Positions 25,978 through 34,508 of a stretch of 64,000 nucleotides of DNA are shown here, one piece after another; within the stretch, counting starts at the first letter, position 1, and every line of letters starts with the position of its first letter. A program made the translations under genes and the position numbers. The notes under the pieces were generated by a model, which ran no database searches, had not been told where the DNA came from, and saw nothing but the letters and a program-made list of their open reading frames with translations. Where the stretch lies: contig CALUKK010000027.1 of NCBI GenBank assembly GCA_944321205.1, positions 1-64,000 of the forward strand. The letters run 5' to 3'. This DNA comes from an uncultured Alistipes sp. GTDB lineage: Bacteria; Bacteroidota; Bacteroidia; Bacteroidales; Rikenellaceae.

Positions 25978-28551
25978 CTATTGGGCAATCATCTCCTCGT
26001 ATTCGAGGTCGGGATGTACCCCGAGCAACCGTTCGTAATCGGCGCAATAACGGTCATAAGCCTGTTTGGACTGCCCCTTTTGCCCCTTCTTGTAAAGGAT
26101 CCGGCACAGGATACGTATGGCATCTTCATCAATGCAGTCATGCAGGAGAATGACCTTGGCGATCGCCAGCGTCAAGGAATCGTCGGCCCTGCATTCGGGT
26201 CTCTTCTCGACGGCCAGCAGAGCGTCGATCACGGCATTCGAATAGCGGGTCTTGTAGGCATCGAGCCATTCGTAGCCGGTATTCGGGAGCAGCACGCCTT
26301 TCGAGGCCAGCGCCAGCACCCGGTCGATCGTTTCCCGTTGGAATCCCGATGCCGAGCGCATTTGCCCGAGCAGCGGCATCAGATCGAGATAATCGCACCG
26401 CACATCGGGACCCAGCTTGAGATTCCAATAGCCGTTGTTGTAGGTCAGGGCAATATCTCCGACCTCCTGCAACAGAAGGCGCAGTTTGCGGATATTCACG
26501 TTACGGTTGTTCGACGCCTTGGCCTTGTTCATTCCGAACCAGAAGGTTTCGTCGAGCAGTTGTGAGGTGACGCCTTTTCCGGCGTCGGCCGAATTGAGCA
26601 ACGTCAGAAGAAGCAGTTGTCGCGATATGGGGGTGAATTCGGCCGTGACATCGACGCCGAGCCGGTTGAAGATCCGCAGGCCTCCGAGGAGCAGGATCGT
26701 ACTGCGGGGATTTGCCGCCGGCTGCTGCGTGGGAGCGGGAGGTGCACTAATTTCGGAGTCCGGCACTTGAAGGGGGGGGGGGGTTGACGAAGTGCCGGAG
26801 CGGGATGGCGAGCCGTGACGGCGCCGGTTGAGGAACAGCACCCCCGCTGCCGCAAGGACCACAAGGACACCGCCAAGGATGACGCCCTGCACCGGGAACT
26901 TTGCGGGCACGCTCTGCCGGATCGCGGCGGCATTCAGCGGCGGGAACGCAAGCGCATGGATCTCCAGGTCGTAACGGGAGTTTTCGTGCGCCTGAAGGAC
27001 AACGGCATAAAGCCGGGACTGCGGTTTGTGGAAGAACAGGTCGACGTAGGTCTCCATGTCGAGAAACCGACAGGCGATGGAGTCTCCGAAAGTCGTGGTG
27101 GTATGGTTGCGCAGGTCGTATTCGAGCAGATGGATCTCCGACGTAAAGCGGTCGTTGCGGAAGGCCAGGGCATAACATTTCCCCGACAACGTATCGACAA
27201 CCATCGAGTTTCCGAGCACGAGGGATTCGTGTTCGGTCTGGAAATCGCCTATCTTGCGACATTCCAGAGTATTCAGATCGACTTCATGAATATCGTAGAG
27301 GTTGCAGGGCGACTCCTCCTGTTTTCCCGACTCGCTGCCATACCCGCCCATGATCAGCACCCGGTCCCTGCCGGCAAAGCCCATCGAACAAAGATAGCGC
27401 GGGGAGATCTTTCCGGCCAGCGAGTCCCGCCGCCAGGAGCCACCGTCGAGGCTATGGGTTGCCAGCTCCGCATGATAGATATGGTTTCCGTATCCGCCGA
27501 AGAGGATGAGTTGCCGGCGCAGCGTATCGATCAGCCGGCTGTGATGCTGAATGGGCGGCAGGCCTTCGGACCGGTGCCCCGACCAGAGGTGGGAAGAGAA
27601 GTCGTATTCGATGAAATCGTCGAAAAGAATGCTGTAGGAGAGCAGTCTGTTGCGTTGGGGATCGTAGATCATGTGGCTGCCGCCGGATCGGAACGGAGCA
27701 CCTCCCGACGCAGGAAGACGGGTAAAGGTGTGTTTGGTGAAGTCATAGACAAATACCGAGTCCGGGGTTGCGACGAACATGCGCGACGACGAAGGGTCGA
27801 GTGCTATCTGGGCCTGTTTGTCACGCAGGCTCCACCGTTCGATCCGCTGCCATCGGGTGTGGCGGTCGATCTCCCAGATCCCGTTCAGCACCACGGCACG
27901 GTGGCGGTACGAGGCGTCGAACACCTCGTTGCGATTGTGTCGTCCGAGTTGCCAGAACGCCACGGTATCCAGCCTTGCGTTTCTCAACAACACGTTGCGC
28001 ACGGTCATCGGCGGGACATCCGTCGTATAATAGACCGGATGGCTGTTGTGGCCGAAGATGATCCGCAGCCGGTTCGACCGGGCCATGGGGTGCGACACCC
28101 GTTGTTCGACGGAATCCATGCGACAGGTGATCCCCTTGCTGTCGAACACGACGCAGACATGCATCCAGCGATCCTCCTGCAATTGCAGGGTGTTCTGGAA
28201 ATCGAGGTTGGCGAGGGTATTGTGTTTCCGCGTGAGGATAAAGTTGATCTTGTTGGTGTTGAAGTTCGAGACCATATCCAGGCTCGCGTCCTCGTCCGAG
28301 ATTATCCGGAACACATATCCGAAGGCAAGGTCCTCACGGGACAGCCGCAGGTCGAACTCCAGAGCGAAATCCGGACCGATAGACAGTGGTCTGTCGGGTG
28401 TAAGGTCGAGCCCGGTCCGTTCATCCTGGTTGTAGCGATGCGAGCGGAACGTCAAACCATAATCCGGTCTTTGGAGTTCCGCAGCGCTGTTGCCCGTCGG
28501 AACCGCAAAAACAAGCAAAAGTGCGGCGAACAGATGCAGATTTTTCATCAT
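25978..28551 (-). CDS. Membrane-spanning LamG/Kelch sensor with SARP-like DNA-binding domain
   Basis: 857 residues. Signal peptide (~1-24); a concanavalin/LamG-like domain (~35-235, with FALEFDLRLS and RWMHVCVVFDSKG); Kelch-like propeller repeats (~240-545, with LILFGGYGNHIYHA and VLIMGGYGSESGK); one transmembrane helix (~555-575); a Pro/Ser-rich cytoplasmic linker; then a SARP/OmpR-type winged helix (~617-715, LLLGGLRIFNRLG...NNRNVNIRKLRLLL...LTYNNGYWNL) and an alpha-helical BTAD-like tail. The build is that of a one-component transmembrane transcription factor sensing a ligand outside the cytoplasm. Its position at the head of the PUL makes it the likely regulator, in place of the more usual hybrid two-component system. 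A run of 12 C encodes Pro residues ~591-593 in the linker; losing or gaining one base would remove the DNA-binding domain. Confidence 0.85.
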   Translation of the reverse strand: MMKNLHLFAALLLVFAVPTGNSAAELQRPDYGLTFRSHRYNQDERTGLDLTPDRPLSIGPDFALEFDLRLSREDLAFGYVFRIISDEDASLDMVSNFNTNKINFILTRKHNTLANLDFQNTLQLQEDRWMHVCVVFDSKGITCRMDSVEQRVSHPMARSNRLRIIFGHNSHPVYYTTDVPPMTVRNVLLRNARLDTVAFWQLGRHNRNEVFDASYRHRAVVLNGIWEIDRHTRWQRIERWSLRDKQAQIALDPSSSRMFVATPDSVFVYDFTKHTFTRLPASGGAPFRSGGSHMIYDPQRNRLLSYSILFDDFIEYDFSSHLWSGHRSEGLPPIQHHSRLIDTLRRQLILFGGYGNHIYHAELATHSLDGGSWRRDSLAGKISPRYLCSMGFAGRDRVLIMGGYGSESGKQEESPCNLYDIHEVDLNTLECRKIGDFQTEHESLVLGNSMVVDTLSGKCYALAFRNDRFTSEIHLLEYDLRNHTTTTFGDSIACRFLDMETYVDLFFHKPQSRLYAVVLQAHENSRYDLEIHALAFPPLNAAAIRQSVPAKFPVQGVILGGVLVVLAAAGVLFLNRRRHGSPSRSGTSSTPPPLQVPDSEISAPPAPTQQPAANPRSTILLLGGLRIFNRLGVDVTAEFTPISRQLLLLTLLNSADAGKGVTSQLLDETFWFGMNKAKASNNRNVNIRKLRLLLQEVGDIALTYNNGYWNLKLGPDVRCDYLDLMPLLGQMRSASGFQRETIDRVLALASKGVLLPNTGYEWLDAYKTRYSNAVIDALLAVEKRPECRADDSLTLAIAKVILLHDCIDEDAIRILCRILYKKGQKGQSKQAYDRYCADYERLLGVHPDLEYEEMIAQ
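26772..26783 (-). repeat. Homopolymer (C)12 tract inside regulator gene
   Basis: Twelve consecutive G on the plus strand, C on the coding strand, inside the linker between the transmembrane helix and the DNA-binding domain. It is the longest homopolymer of C/G I see in the window. Both alternative frames are open across it and stop at 26747 and 26604, before or early in the DNA-binding domain. Confidence 0.9.
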
Positions 28552-28570
28552 GGACCTGAAGTTCTTCGAA

Positions 28571-28599
28571 CAAAGATAGAAAAAATTTCAAACTGCAAA
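28571..28599 (-). promoter_or_regulatory. Promoter of the Kelch/SARP regulator
   Basis: On the minus strand TTTG (plus 28596-28599), a 17-nt spacer and TATCTTTG (plus 28571-28578) fit the Bacteroidota consensus. The ATG at 28551 follows 20 nt after the -7 element. Confidence 0.75.
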
Positions 28600-28696
28600 A
28601 GGGTTGCCGGGTAACAAAAAAACGAGGCAGCGATTTTACGATCGGGCCTCCCGCCACACGGGAAGGACCTCGCAAAAGGGTGAAAAAGGCTCGGAA

Positions 28697-28728
28697 CTTG
28701 CGAGTTTCGGAAATATTCGTTACCTTGG
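28697..28728 (+). promoter_or_regulatory. Promoter of the DUF1573 gene
   Basis: TTG at 28698-28700, a 20-nt spacer, and TACCTTGG at 28721-28728. The start codon at 28757 is 28 nt further on. Confidence 0.65.
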
Positions 28729-28756
28729 TAACCCCAATTTTGCAGATCTCTTTTTC

Positions 28757-29830
28757 ATGTCACACCGTCGATTCTCTTTTATTGCGATTGCCCTGTTCTG
28801 CACGGTTCTCAGTTGTCGGGCACAGTCATTCACCTATGATACGACCACGTGGGATTTCGGTGAGATCCGCGAAGACGGCGGAACCGTCGAACATCGTTTC
28901 CGGTTGACCAATGCGGGGGACGTTCCCCTGTCGATCAACCAGGTCACGACGTCGTGCGGATGTACGGTTCCGACCTTCTCCCGGTCGCTGATTCTTCCGG
29001 GCAAGAGCACTTATGTCACGGTACACTTTGAACCGATGGGCTATCGGGGTGAAGTGAGCAAGAGCGTGGTGGTGATCAGCAACGGCGGGAAAAACCGGGA
29101 CCGTCTGACCGTGAAGGCCTCGATCATCCCGCGCGTCAAGAGCCTTGAAGAGACCTACCCGCTGCTGCTGGAGGAAGGTCTGCGCGTGAGCGACACGCTC
29201 CTGCACTTCCGACCGATTGCCCACAACACGCTTTCGACCCGGGAGATCGGTTTTGCAAACACCTCGGATCGTGAGATCCTCATCGGGCTGGAGGCCGAGC
29301 GGAGCAGCGGGCTCCTGCATCCGCAGCAACCCGGACGGATCGCTGCGGGCGAAAAGGGCGTGATCCGTTTCACCTACGATCTGCACTCGGCAGACTCCCG
29401 TTACGGAGTCCTTTCCGACTGTCTGCGCATCACGGTCAACGGTCGTCCGACCGCCCATCGGATAGTCGTCACGGCCACGGCCATCGATGATTTTTCCGGG
29501 GTGCGCCCCACGGACCGGATTCCGAAGATGACACTCAGCAGCCAATACGGCAGTTTCGGATCCGCCACCGGGCCTTCGTCGCGGACATTCTCCATCCAGA
29601 ACGACGGAACGGTTCCGCTTGTCATCCGGAGCCTTGATGCCGATGCGGGCATCAAGGTCGTGCGCCTCGGGGCCGGGACGCGCCTGTCGCCCGGAGCCAA
29701 ACAGGATTTCGAAGTGCGTTTCGACCCGTCGGCTGTGACGAAAGGCCGGTTCTACGGGCGGATCATCCTTACGTCGAACGATCCGGTACGCCCGGTCCGG
29801 GAGATCAAGATCACGGCGTTGGTCCGATAG
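28757..29830 (+). CDS. DUF1573 domain protein, secreted or lipid-anchored
   Basis: 357 residues from ATG 28757, chosen because it opens directly into a signal peptide (RRFSFIAIALFCTVLSC, Cys at ~20 a possible lipidation site). The first ~110 residues are a DUF1573 immunoglobulin-like domain (TWDFGEIREDGGTVEHRFRLTNAGDVPL, then VTTSCGCTVPTFSR with the typical CGC motif). A second similar domain occupies the C-terminal third (YGSFGSATGPSSRTFSIQNDG ... ILTSNDPVRPVREIKITALV). DUF1573 proteins are abundant in Bacteroidota periplasms and outer surfaces, but their job is unknown. It has its own promoter, diverging from the regulator promoter, and is followed by a 110-base gap with possible RNA structure. 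Confidence 0.88.
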   Translation: MSHRRFSFIAIALFCTVLSCRAQSFTYDTTTWDFGEIREDGGTVEHRFRLTNAGDVPLSINQVTTSCGCTVPTFSRSLILPGKSTYVTVHFEPMGYRGEVSKSVVVISNGGKNRDRLTVKASIIPRVKSLEETYPLLLEEGLRVSDTLLHFRPIAHNTLSTREIGFANTSDREILIGLEAERSSGLLHPQQPGRIAAGEKGVIRFTYDLHSADSRYGVLSDCLRITVNGRPTAHRIVVTATAIDDFSGVRPTDRIPKMTLSSQYGSFGSATGPSSRTFSIQNDGTVPLVIRSLDADAGIKVVRLGAGTRLSPGAKQDFEVRFDPSAVTKGRFYGRIILTSNDPVRPVREIKITALVR

Positions 29831-29940
29831 CGAACGACGGCCTTCCGACAGGGGTACGCCGCCGCGGATCCCGACAGGCACGGGCGGCCCCGCACACGCC
29901 GAGAGCCGGATGGCCGTCAATACCCAAAAGCCAAATATCC

Positions 29941-30633
29941 ATGAAAACACTGCTGAACAGTTCGACTGATGTGGAGGAACGATGCCTCCAACTCGGATTC
30001 CTGCCCTTCTTCCGCTGTGGTATTCCCGGGTTCTCGATCGAAGAGATGATCGCCCCGGAGTATTGGTTCACCGATGAAGAGGGGGCCTGGGAGTGGAAAG
30101 GGCCCATCATCCGCGAGGGCCATTGCGCCTATGGCAAATTCTTCAACCGCAAGGCGGGATTTGTCAGCCGGCAGTGGCTGCCCGATTGGGCCAACTACCG
30201 ACGTTCGCGGGTCCTGGCTCCGAATGAAGATGTCGCCGCACTCGACGACGTGGTGCTCCAGACCATCCAGGTCGAAGGCTCGGCCACCATCCAGGAGTTG
30301 CGCCGCATGCTCGGATTCGCCAAGGGCCGCGGGCGTCGCAGGGCCGTCGACCCCGAATCGGAGGTGCCGGAGGATGAGAAGATCTCGCTCGATCCGATTC
30401 TGACACGTCTGCAAATGGAGATGCGGCTGGTCATCGCCGACTTCGAATACAACCTCGACCGCCACGGAAACCCCTACGGTTGGGGTGTGGCCCGCTATAC
30501 GGCTCCGGAAAGCCTCTACGGGTCGCTGGCGATCGACCGCACCCCGGCCGAATCGTTCGAACGCCTCCACGACCATTTCCGGGAGCTGTTTCCCGACGTG
30601 GCGGAGAGCCGCCTGCTGAAACTCCTCGGCTGA
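29941..30633 (+). CDS. AlkZ-related winged-helix protein
   Basis: 230 residues, no signal peptide, so cytoplasmic. The N-terminal half contains LGFLPFFRCGIPGFSIEEM and a Trp-rich patch, EYWFTDEEGAWEWKGPII, that I associate with the Bacteroidota proteins named AlkZ-related, which share the fold of the YcaQ/AlkZ DNA glycosylases (winged-helix HTH42 fold). A central segment (ATIQELRRMLGFAKGRGRRRAVDPESEV) looks like a winged helix with a basic loop, fitting DNA contact. It is shorter than true AlkZ (~400 residues), so glycosylase activity should not be assumed. It is the second plus-strand gene after DUF1573, with no clear promoter of its own. Confidence 0.6.
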   Translation: MKTLLNSSTDVEERCLQLGFLPFFRCGIPGFSIEEMIAPEYWFTDEEGAWEWKGPIIREGHCAYGKFFNRKAGFVSRQWLPDWANYRRSRVLAPNEDVAALDDVVLQTIQVEGSATIQELRRMLGFAKGRGRRRAVDPESEVPEDEKISLDPILTRLQMEMRLVIADFEYNLDRHGNPYGWGVARYTAPESLYGSLAIDRTPAESFERLHDHFRELFPDVAESRLLKLLG

Positions 30634-30990
30634 CAGACCGGGTGCCACAACGAACTTTATCCGAAATAGACCGCCGATCGAGGCATTCTCGAATTCATTC
30701 GTCGTTTTTGTAACGACTCCGTGCCGACCCGCGGAGTCGACACCTGTTTTACGAACGTTTCGTTACGTTTTCTTTCACACTCAAACTTTGCAATTTGACT
30801 TCTCGAAAGAAATGGAACCGGACGCTCCGTGAACGTACCTGTTGTGCCTGCAGGCCTTTGGCTTGTTTTGTGCAACAGGCGTTTCGCGCGGGCTGTCCGT
30901 GTCGCTTGTTTCGAGAGGGGCAGCGAAGGTCTGAGTGTGGGATAAGTCAATGCGGCAACACACGTTTTTTAGGGCGGGCGAGGATGAAGG
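30634..30990. other. Convergent intergenic region with hairpins
   Basis: 357 bases between the convergent AlkZ-related and aldolase genes. GACTCCG (30715-30721) pairs with CGGAGTC (30732-30738), followed shortly by TTTT, a plausible plus-strand terminator. A second, overlapping stem pairs GTCGTT (30701-30706) with AACGAC (30712-30717). Farther right, CCTGTTG and CAACAGG (about 30838-30891) bracket a larger imperfect hairpin. A 97-codon minus-strand open frame here (30657-30950) has no coding character I can defend. Confidence 0.4.
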
Positions 30991-31653
30991 TTACGCCTGC
31001 TGGTTCACCCGGGCATGATCGGCCAGGAACTGTTTCAGTCCGCTGTCGGTCAGGGGGTGTTTCAAGAGTCCCAGAATCGCCGCGAGCGGACAGGTCACCA
31101 CATCCGCACCGGCATCCATGCACTGGACGATATGGCGCGTATGACGGATCGAGGCGGCCAGCACCTGCGTCCGGAATCCGTAAGTGCGATAGACGCGCAC
31201 GATATGGGCCACGAGTGCCACCCCATCCTCCGAGATGTCATCCAGACGTCCGACAAACGGCGACACATAGGTTGCCCCGGCCTTTGCGGCCAGCAGCGCC
31301 TGCCCCACCGAGAAGACCAGCGTACAATTCGTCCGGATGCCCCGGGCGGCGAAAAAGGCCACGGCACGAATCCCCTCCGCCGTGCAGGGGATCTTCACGA
31401 CGATATGCGGATCGAGCGCTGCCAGGGCCTCGCCTTCGCGCACCATTCCCTCGAAATCCGTCGCAAGGACCTCCGCACTGACATCTCCGCCGACGATGCG
31501 GCAAATCTCCACATAGTGGCGGTTGCAGGCCTCCTGGCCGCGGATATTCTCCCGGGCCATGAGCGACGGATTGGTCGTCACGCCATCCAGGACACCCAGT
31601 TTGTGGGCTTCGCGAATCTGATCGAGATTCGCCGTGTCGATAAAGAATTTCAT
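30991..31653 (-). CDS. fsa: Transaldolase / fructose-6-phosphate aldolase family enzyme
   Basis: 220 residues, cytoplasmic, the length of the small TalC/FSA-type class I aldolases. The protein begins MKFFIDTANLDQIREAHKLGVLDGVTTNPSL, the hallmark N terminus of this family (D6, N28 and S30 in the active site). The Schiff-base lysine is K87 in IVVKIPCT. ATFFS-like and ASIRH segments (NCTLVFSVGQALLAAKAGA, VLAASIRHTRHI) complete the barrel. Members either transfer dihydroxyacetone units in the pentose phosphate pathway or cleave fructose 6-phosphate; the sequence does not separate these. The ATG at 31653 starts exactly at the family N terminus. It diverges from malQ, with a TACCTTTA -7-like element at 31684-31691. 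Confidence 0.92.
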   Translation of the reverse strand: MKFFIDTANLDQIREAHKLGVLDGVTTNPSLMARENIRGQEACNRHYVEICRIVGGDVSAEVLATDFEGMVREGEALAALDPHIVVKIPCTAEGIRAVAFFAARGIRTNCTLVFSVGQALLAAKAGATYVSPFVGRLDDISEDGVALVAHIVRVYRTYGFRTQVLAASIRHTRHIVQCMDAGADVVTCPLAAILGLLKHPLTDSGLKQFLADHARVNQQA

Positions 31654-31683
31654 ACGTTCGTGGTTTTTGGTTGGTCGGTAGAA

Positions 31684-31691
31684 TAAAGGTA
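31684..31691 (-). promoter_or_regulatory. -7-like element of the aldolase gene
   Basis: TACCTTTA on the minus strand, 31 nt before the aldolase ATG. No good -33 TTTG is seen at the right spacing. Confidence 0.4.
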
Positions 31692-31734
31692 CGGATTTTT
31701 CCCGTCGGAAATGCAGGATTGCGGACAAATTTTC

Positions 31735-31742
31735 TAATTTTG
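31735..31742 (+). promoter_or_regulatory. -7-like element of malQ
   Basis: TAATTTTG matches TAnnTTTG and lies 41 nt before the malQ ATG at 31784. The expected -33 element is not obvious. Confidence 0.4.
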
Positions 31743-31783
31743 TAGGAACGGAACCGCGTCCAAACCGACGATTCCGGCGACCT

Positions 31784-34405
31784 ATGCAACTGATCTTCGA
31801 AATCGAATACCACACCCAATGGGGCGAACAGCTCGTCGTACTGCTCGGAAAACGGAAAATCGCCCTGAAGTACCTCCAGGGAGGAATCTGGCAGGGAGAG
31901 ACCGAATACCGGAGGCGGCATGAACCCCTTGTCTACCGTTACGTGGTCGAACGGGATGCCGTTCCGATCCGCACCGAATGGCGCGTCCATACGCTGCACC
32001 TGCCTCCGCATCCGGCCAAGAACCGACTCCGCATCCGCGACCGCTGGCAGGAACTCCGCCCCGACGAGCCCTTCTGCACCAAGGCCTTCTCCCACGGGAT
32101 TTTCGCCCGGACAAACGCGACAGAAGGGACGCGGCACCCCGCAGGCATCGGTGTGGAACCGGCCGGAGCCGGGACCTGGCTCCGCATCGTGGAGCCCTCG
32201 ATCCTGCCGAACGAGACGCTGGCGCTGGCCGCTTCGGCCCTCGACGCCTGGCAACGCATCGTACCGCTCGACGACCTTGACTTCCCGGTCTGGAGCTGTG
32301 TCTGCGCCCTGCCCGACGGCTGCGAATACAAGTTCCTGATTGCCGACCGCACGACGCTCACTCCCGTTCAATGGGAAGAGGGTCCGAACCGGAGATGGCA
32401 TGAGCCCCGTAACAACCAAGAGATGCTTCTCGACATGTCGCTGCTGCCCCGCTTCCCGGCCCGCAGCTGGCGAGGCGCCGGAACGGCCATTCCGGTCTTT
32501 TCGCTGCGGTCGAAGGAGAGCTTCGGCGTCGGGGAGTTTCTCGACTTGAAACTCCTTGTCGACTGGGCCGTGGCCACCCGTCAGCGGGTCATTCAGGTTC
32601 TTCCGGTCAACGACACCTCGATGACCGGTACGTGGGAGGACTCCTACCCCTACAATGCCAATTCGAGTTTCGCCCTGCATCCGCAGTTTCTGCGGCTGAC
32701 ACAGGCCGGCGTCGAAGAGGATGACGAATACCGGCGGCTGCGCGACGAACTCAACGCCCTGCCCGACGTGAATTACGAACGGGTCAACAGCCTCAAACAG
32801 CAGCTGCTGCAAAAGGCCTTCGCCCGCAATGCCGCCTACACGGCCTCACGCCCCGACTATCAGGCGTTTCTGGCGGAAAACCGCGACTGGTTGCTGCCCT
32901 ATGCCGCTTATTGCACGCTGCGGGACGAATCGGGAACGGCGGATTTCACACGCTGGGGCGCAATGTCCCGCTACGACCGGAAGCGGGTCGAAGCGTATTG
33001 TCTGCGCAATCGCGACCGGATCGCCTTCCATTGCTACGTACAGTTCCACCTGCATCTGCAACTCTCCGAGGTCTGCCGCTACGCCCACAGCCGGGGGATC
33101 ATTCTGAAGGGGGATCTGCCGATCGGCGTCAGCCGCACGAGTGCCGATGCCTGGCAGCAACCGCATCTCTTCCATCTCGATTCGCAGGCCGGCGCACCGC
33201 CCGACGCCTTCTCGACCATCGGGCAGAACTGGGGTTTCCCGACCTACGACTGGGAGCGCATGGCCCGGGACCATTATGGCTGGTGGAGGGCCCGGCTGCA
33301 CAAGATGGCGGAGTATTTCGATGCCTACCGGATCGACCACATCCTCGGATTCTTCCGCATCTGGGAGATTCCCGCCGAGCAGATACACGGTTTGCTGGGG
33401 TACTTCAACCCCGCACTGCCCTATTCGGCCGAAGAGCTGCACAGGAGTGGATTCGACGTGGCAAAGGGACTCCATACGACCCCTCCGCTCGACGAAGAGA
33501 CCTTCACGGAGCTCTTCGGCGAGGAGGCCGACAACGTACGCGCACACTGTGTGAAGCAGGGGCGGCTCCGCCCGGAATATGCCACGCAACGAAGGGTTGC
33601 CGCACAATTGCCGGGCGAGGATCCGCAGACGATCCGGATACGTGAGGGTCTGATGAAGCTTCTGGACGATGTGCTCTTCATCGAGGATCCCCGACAAAAG
33701 GGCCGCTTCCACCCCCGCATTGCAGGGTGTGCGACCCGCTCCTACCGGCTGTTGGCCCGCTGGCAGCAGGAGGCCTTCGACCGTCTGCATGAAGAGTTCT
33801 TCTACCGTCGTCACGACCGCTTCTGGAAGGATTCGGCACTGCGCAAACTGCCCGTTCTGCAAACATCCTCCGACATGTTGCCCTGCGGCGAGGATCTGGG
33901 AATGATTCCCGACTGTGTTCCGGAGACGATGCGGATGCTGCGGATCCTCTCGCTCGAGATCCAGCGCATGCCCAAGATCCTGGGCGAGACCTTTGCCGAT
34001 CCGGCCCGCTACCCCTATCTGAGCGTCTGCACCACCTCGACCCACGACATGAATCCGCTGCGGGCCTGGTGGGAGGAGGACCGCGAGGTCACGACCCGTT
34101 TCTATCACGAGGTGCTCCATGGCGAGGGCACTCCCCCGCCACACTGCGAGGCGTGGATCTGCCGGAGAATCATCGAAATGCATCTCGCCTCACCATCGAT
34201 GTTCGCGATTCTGCCCCTGCAGGACTGGCTCGCGATGGATGAGACGCTGCGTGCGCCCGATCCGCACAGGGAGCGGATCAACATTCCGGCCATCCCGCGC
34301 TACCAGTGGCGTTATCGCATGCATCTGACCCTGGAGCAGCTGCTTGCCGCCGAGGATTTCAACACCACGCTTTGCGACATGATCGCCCTCAACGACCGGC
34401 ATTGA
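31784..34405 (+). CDS. malQ: 4-alpha-glucanotransferase (GH77) with N-terminal starch-binding region
   Basis: 873 residues, cytoplasmic. Residues 1-~220 hold two CBM20-like starch-binding segments (GIWQGETEYRRRHEPLVYRYVVE; the second around 140-215). The GH77 barrel follows: FSLRSKESFGVGEFLDLKLLVDWA, YRIDHILGF with nucleophile D518, CGEDLG with acid/base E703, and STHDMNPLRAWW with D755. The large size and CBM20 pair match the DPE2-like branch of MalQ rather than the ~500-residue short form. It moves glucan segments between malto-oligosaccharides and glycogen-like acceptors, releasing glucose, in maltodextrin or glycogen turnover. Start: the ATG at 31784, with a TAATTTTG -7-like box 41 nt upstream. 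It has no functional tie to the PUL to its left. Confidence 0.96.
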   Translation: MQLIFEIEYHTQWGEQLVVLLGKRKIALKYLQGGIWQGETEYRRRHEPLVYRYVVERDAVPIRTEWRVHTLHLPPHPAKNRLRIRDRWQELRPDEPFCTKAFSHGIFARTNATEGTRHPAGIGVEPAGAGTWLRIVEPSILPNETLALAASALDAWQRIVPLDDLDFPVWSCVCALPDGCEYKFLIADRTTLTPVQWEEGPNRRWHEPRNNQEMLLDMSLLPRFPARSWRGAGTAIPVFSLRSKESFGVGEFLDLKLLVDWAVATRQRVIQVLPVNDTSMTGTWEDSYPYNANSSFALHPQFLRLTQAGVEEDDEYRRLRDELNALPDVNYERVNSLKQQLLQKAFARNAAYTASRPDYQAFLAENRDWLLPYAAYCTLRDESGTADFTRWGAMSRYDRKRVEAYCLRNRDRIAFHCYVQFHLHLQLSEVCRYAHSRGIILKGDLPIGVSRTSADAWQQPHLFHLDSQAGAPPDAFSTIGQNWGFPTYDWERMARDHYGWWRARLHKMAEYFDAYRIDHILGFFRIWEIPAEQIHGLLGYFNPALPYSAEELHRSGFDVAKGLHTTPPLDEETFTELFGEEADNVRAHCVKQGRLRPEYATQRRVAAQLPGEDPQTIRIREGLMKLLDDVLFIEDPRQKGRFHPRIAGCATRSYRLLARWQQEAFDRLHEEFFYRRHDRFWKDSALRKLPVLQTSSDMLPCGEDLGMIPDCVPETMRMLRILSLEIQRMPKILGETFADPARYPYLSVCTTSTHDMNPLRAWWEEDREVTTRFYHEVLHGEGTPPPHCEAWICRRIIEMHLASPSMFAILPLQDWLAMDETLRAPDPHRERINIPAIPRYQWRYRMHLTLEQLLAAEDFNTTLCDMIALNDRH

Positions 34406-34508
34406 CCCTCCCCGGAATCCCCTCTCCGGGCCCCCGTCGAAACCGACGCGGCGTTGTCCGGTCCGTGCGGCACGCAAATTGCACCCGGCAAGGGAAATTC
34501 CGTATGCC

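Noticed and set aside
30657..30950. 97-codon minus-strand frame between AlkZ-related and aldolase genes
   Set aside because: No signal, domain or start context. It lies over hairpins in a convergent gap and its composition is that of random sequence.
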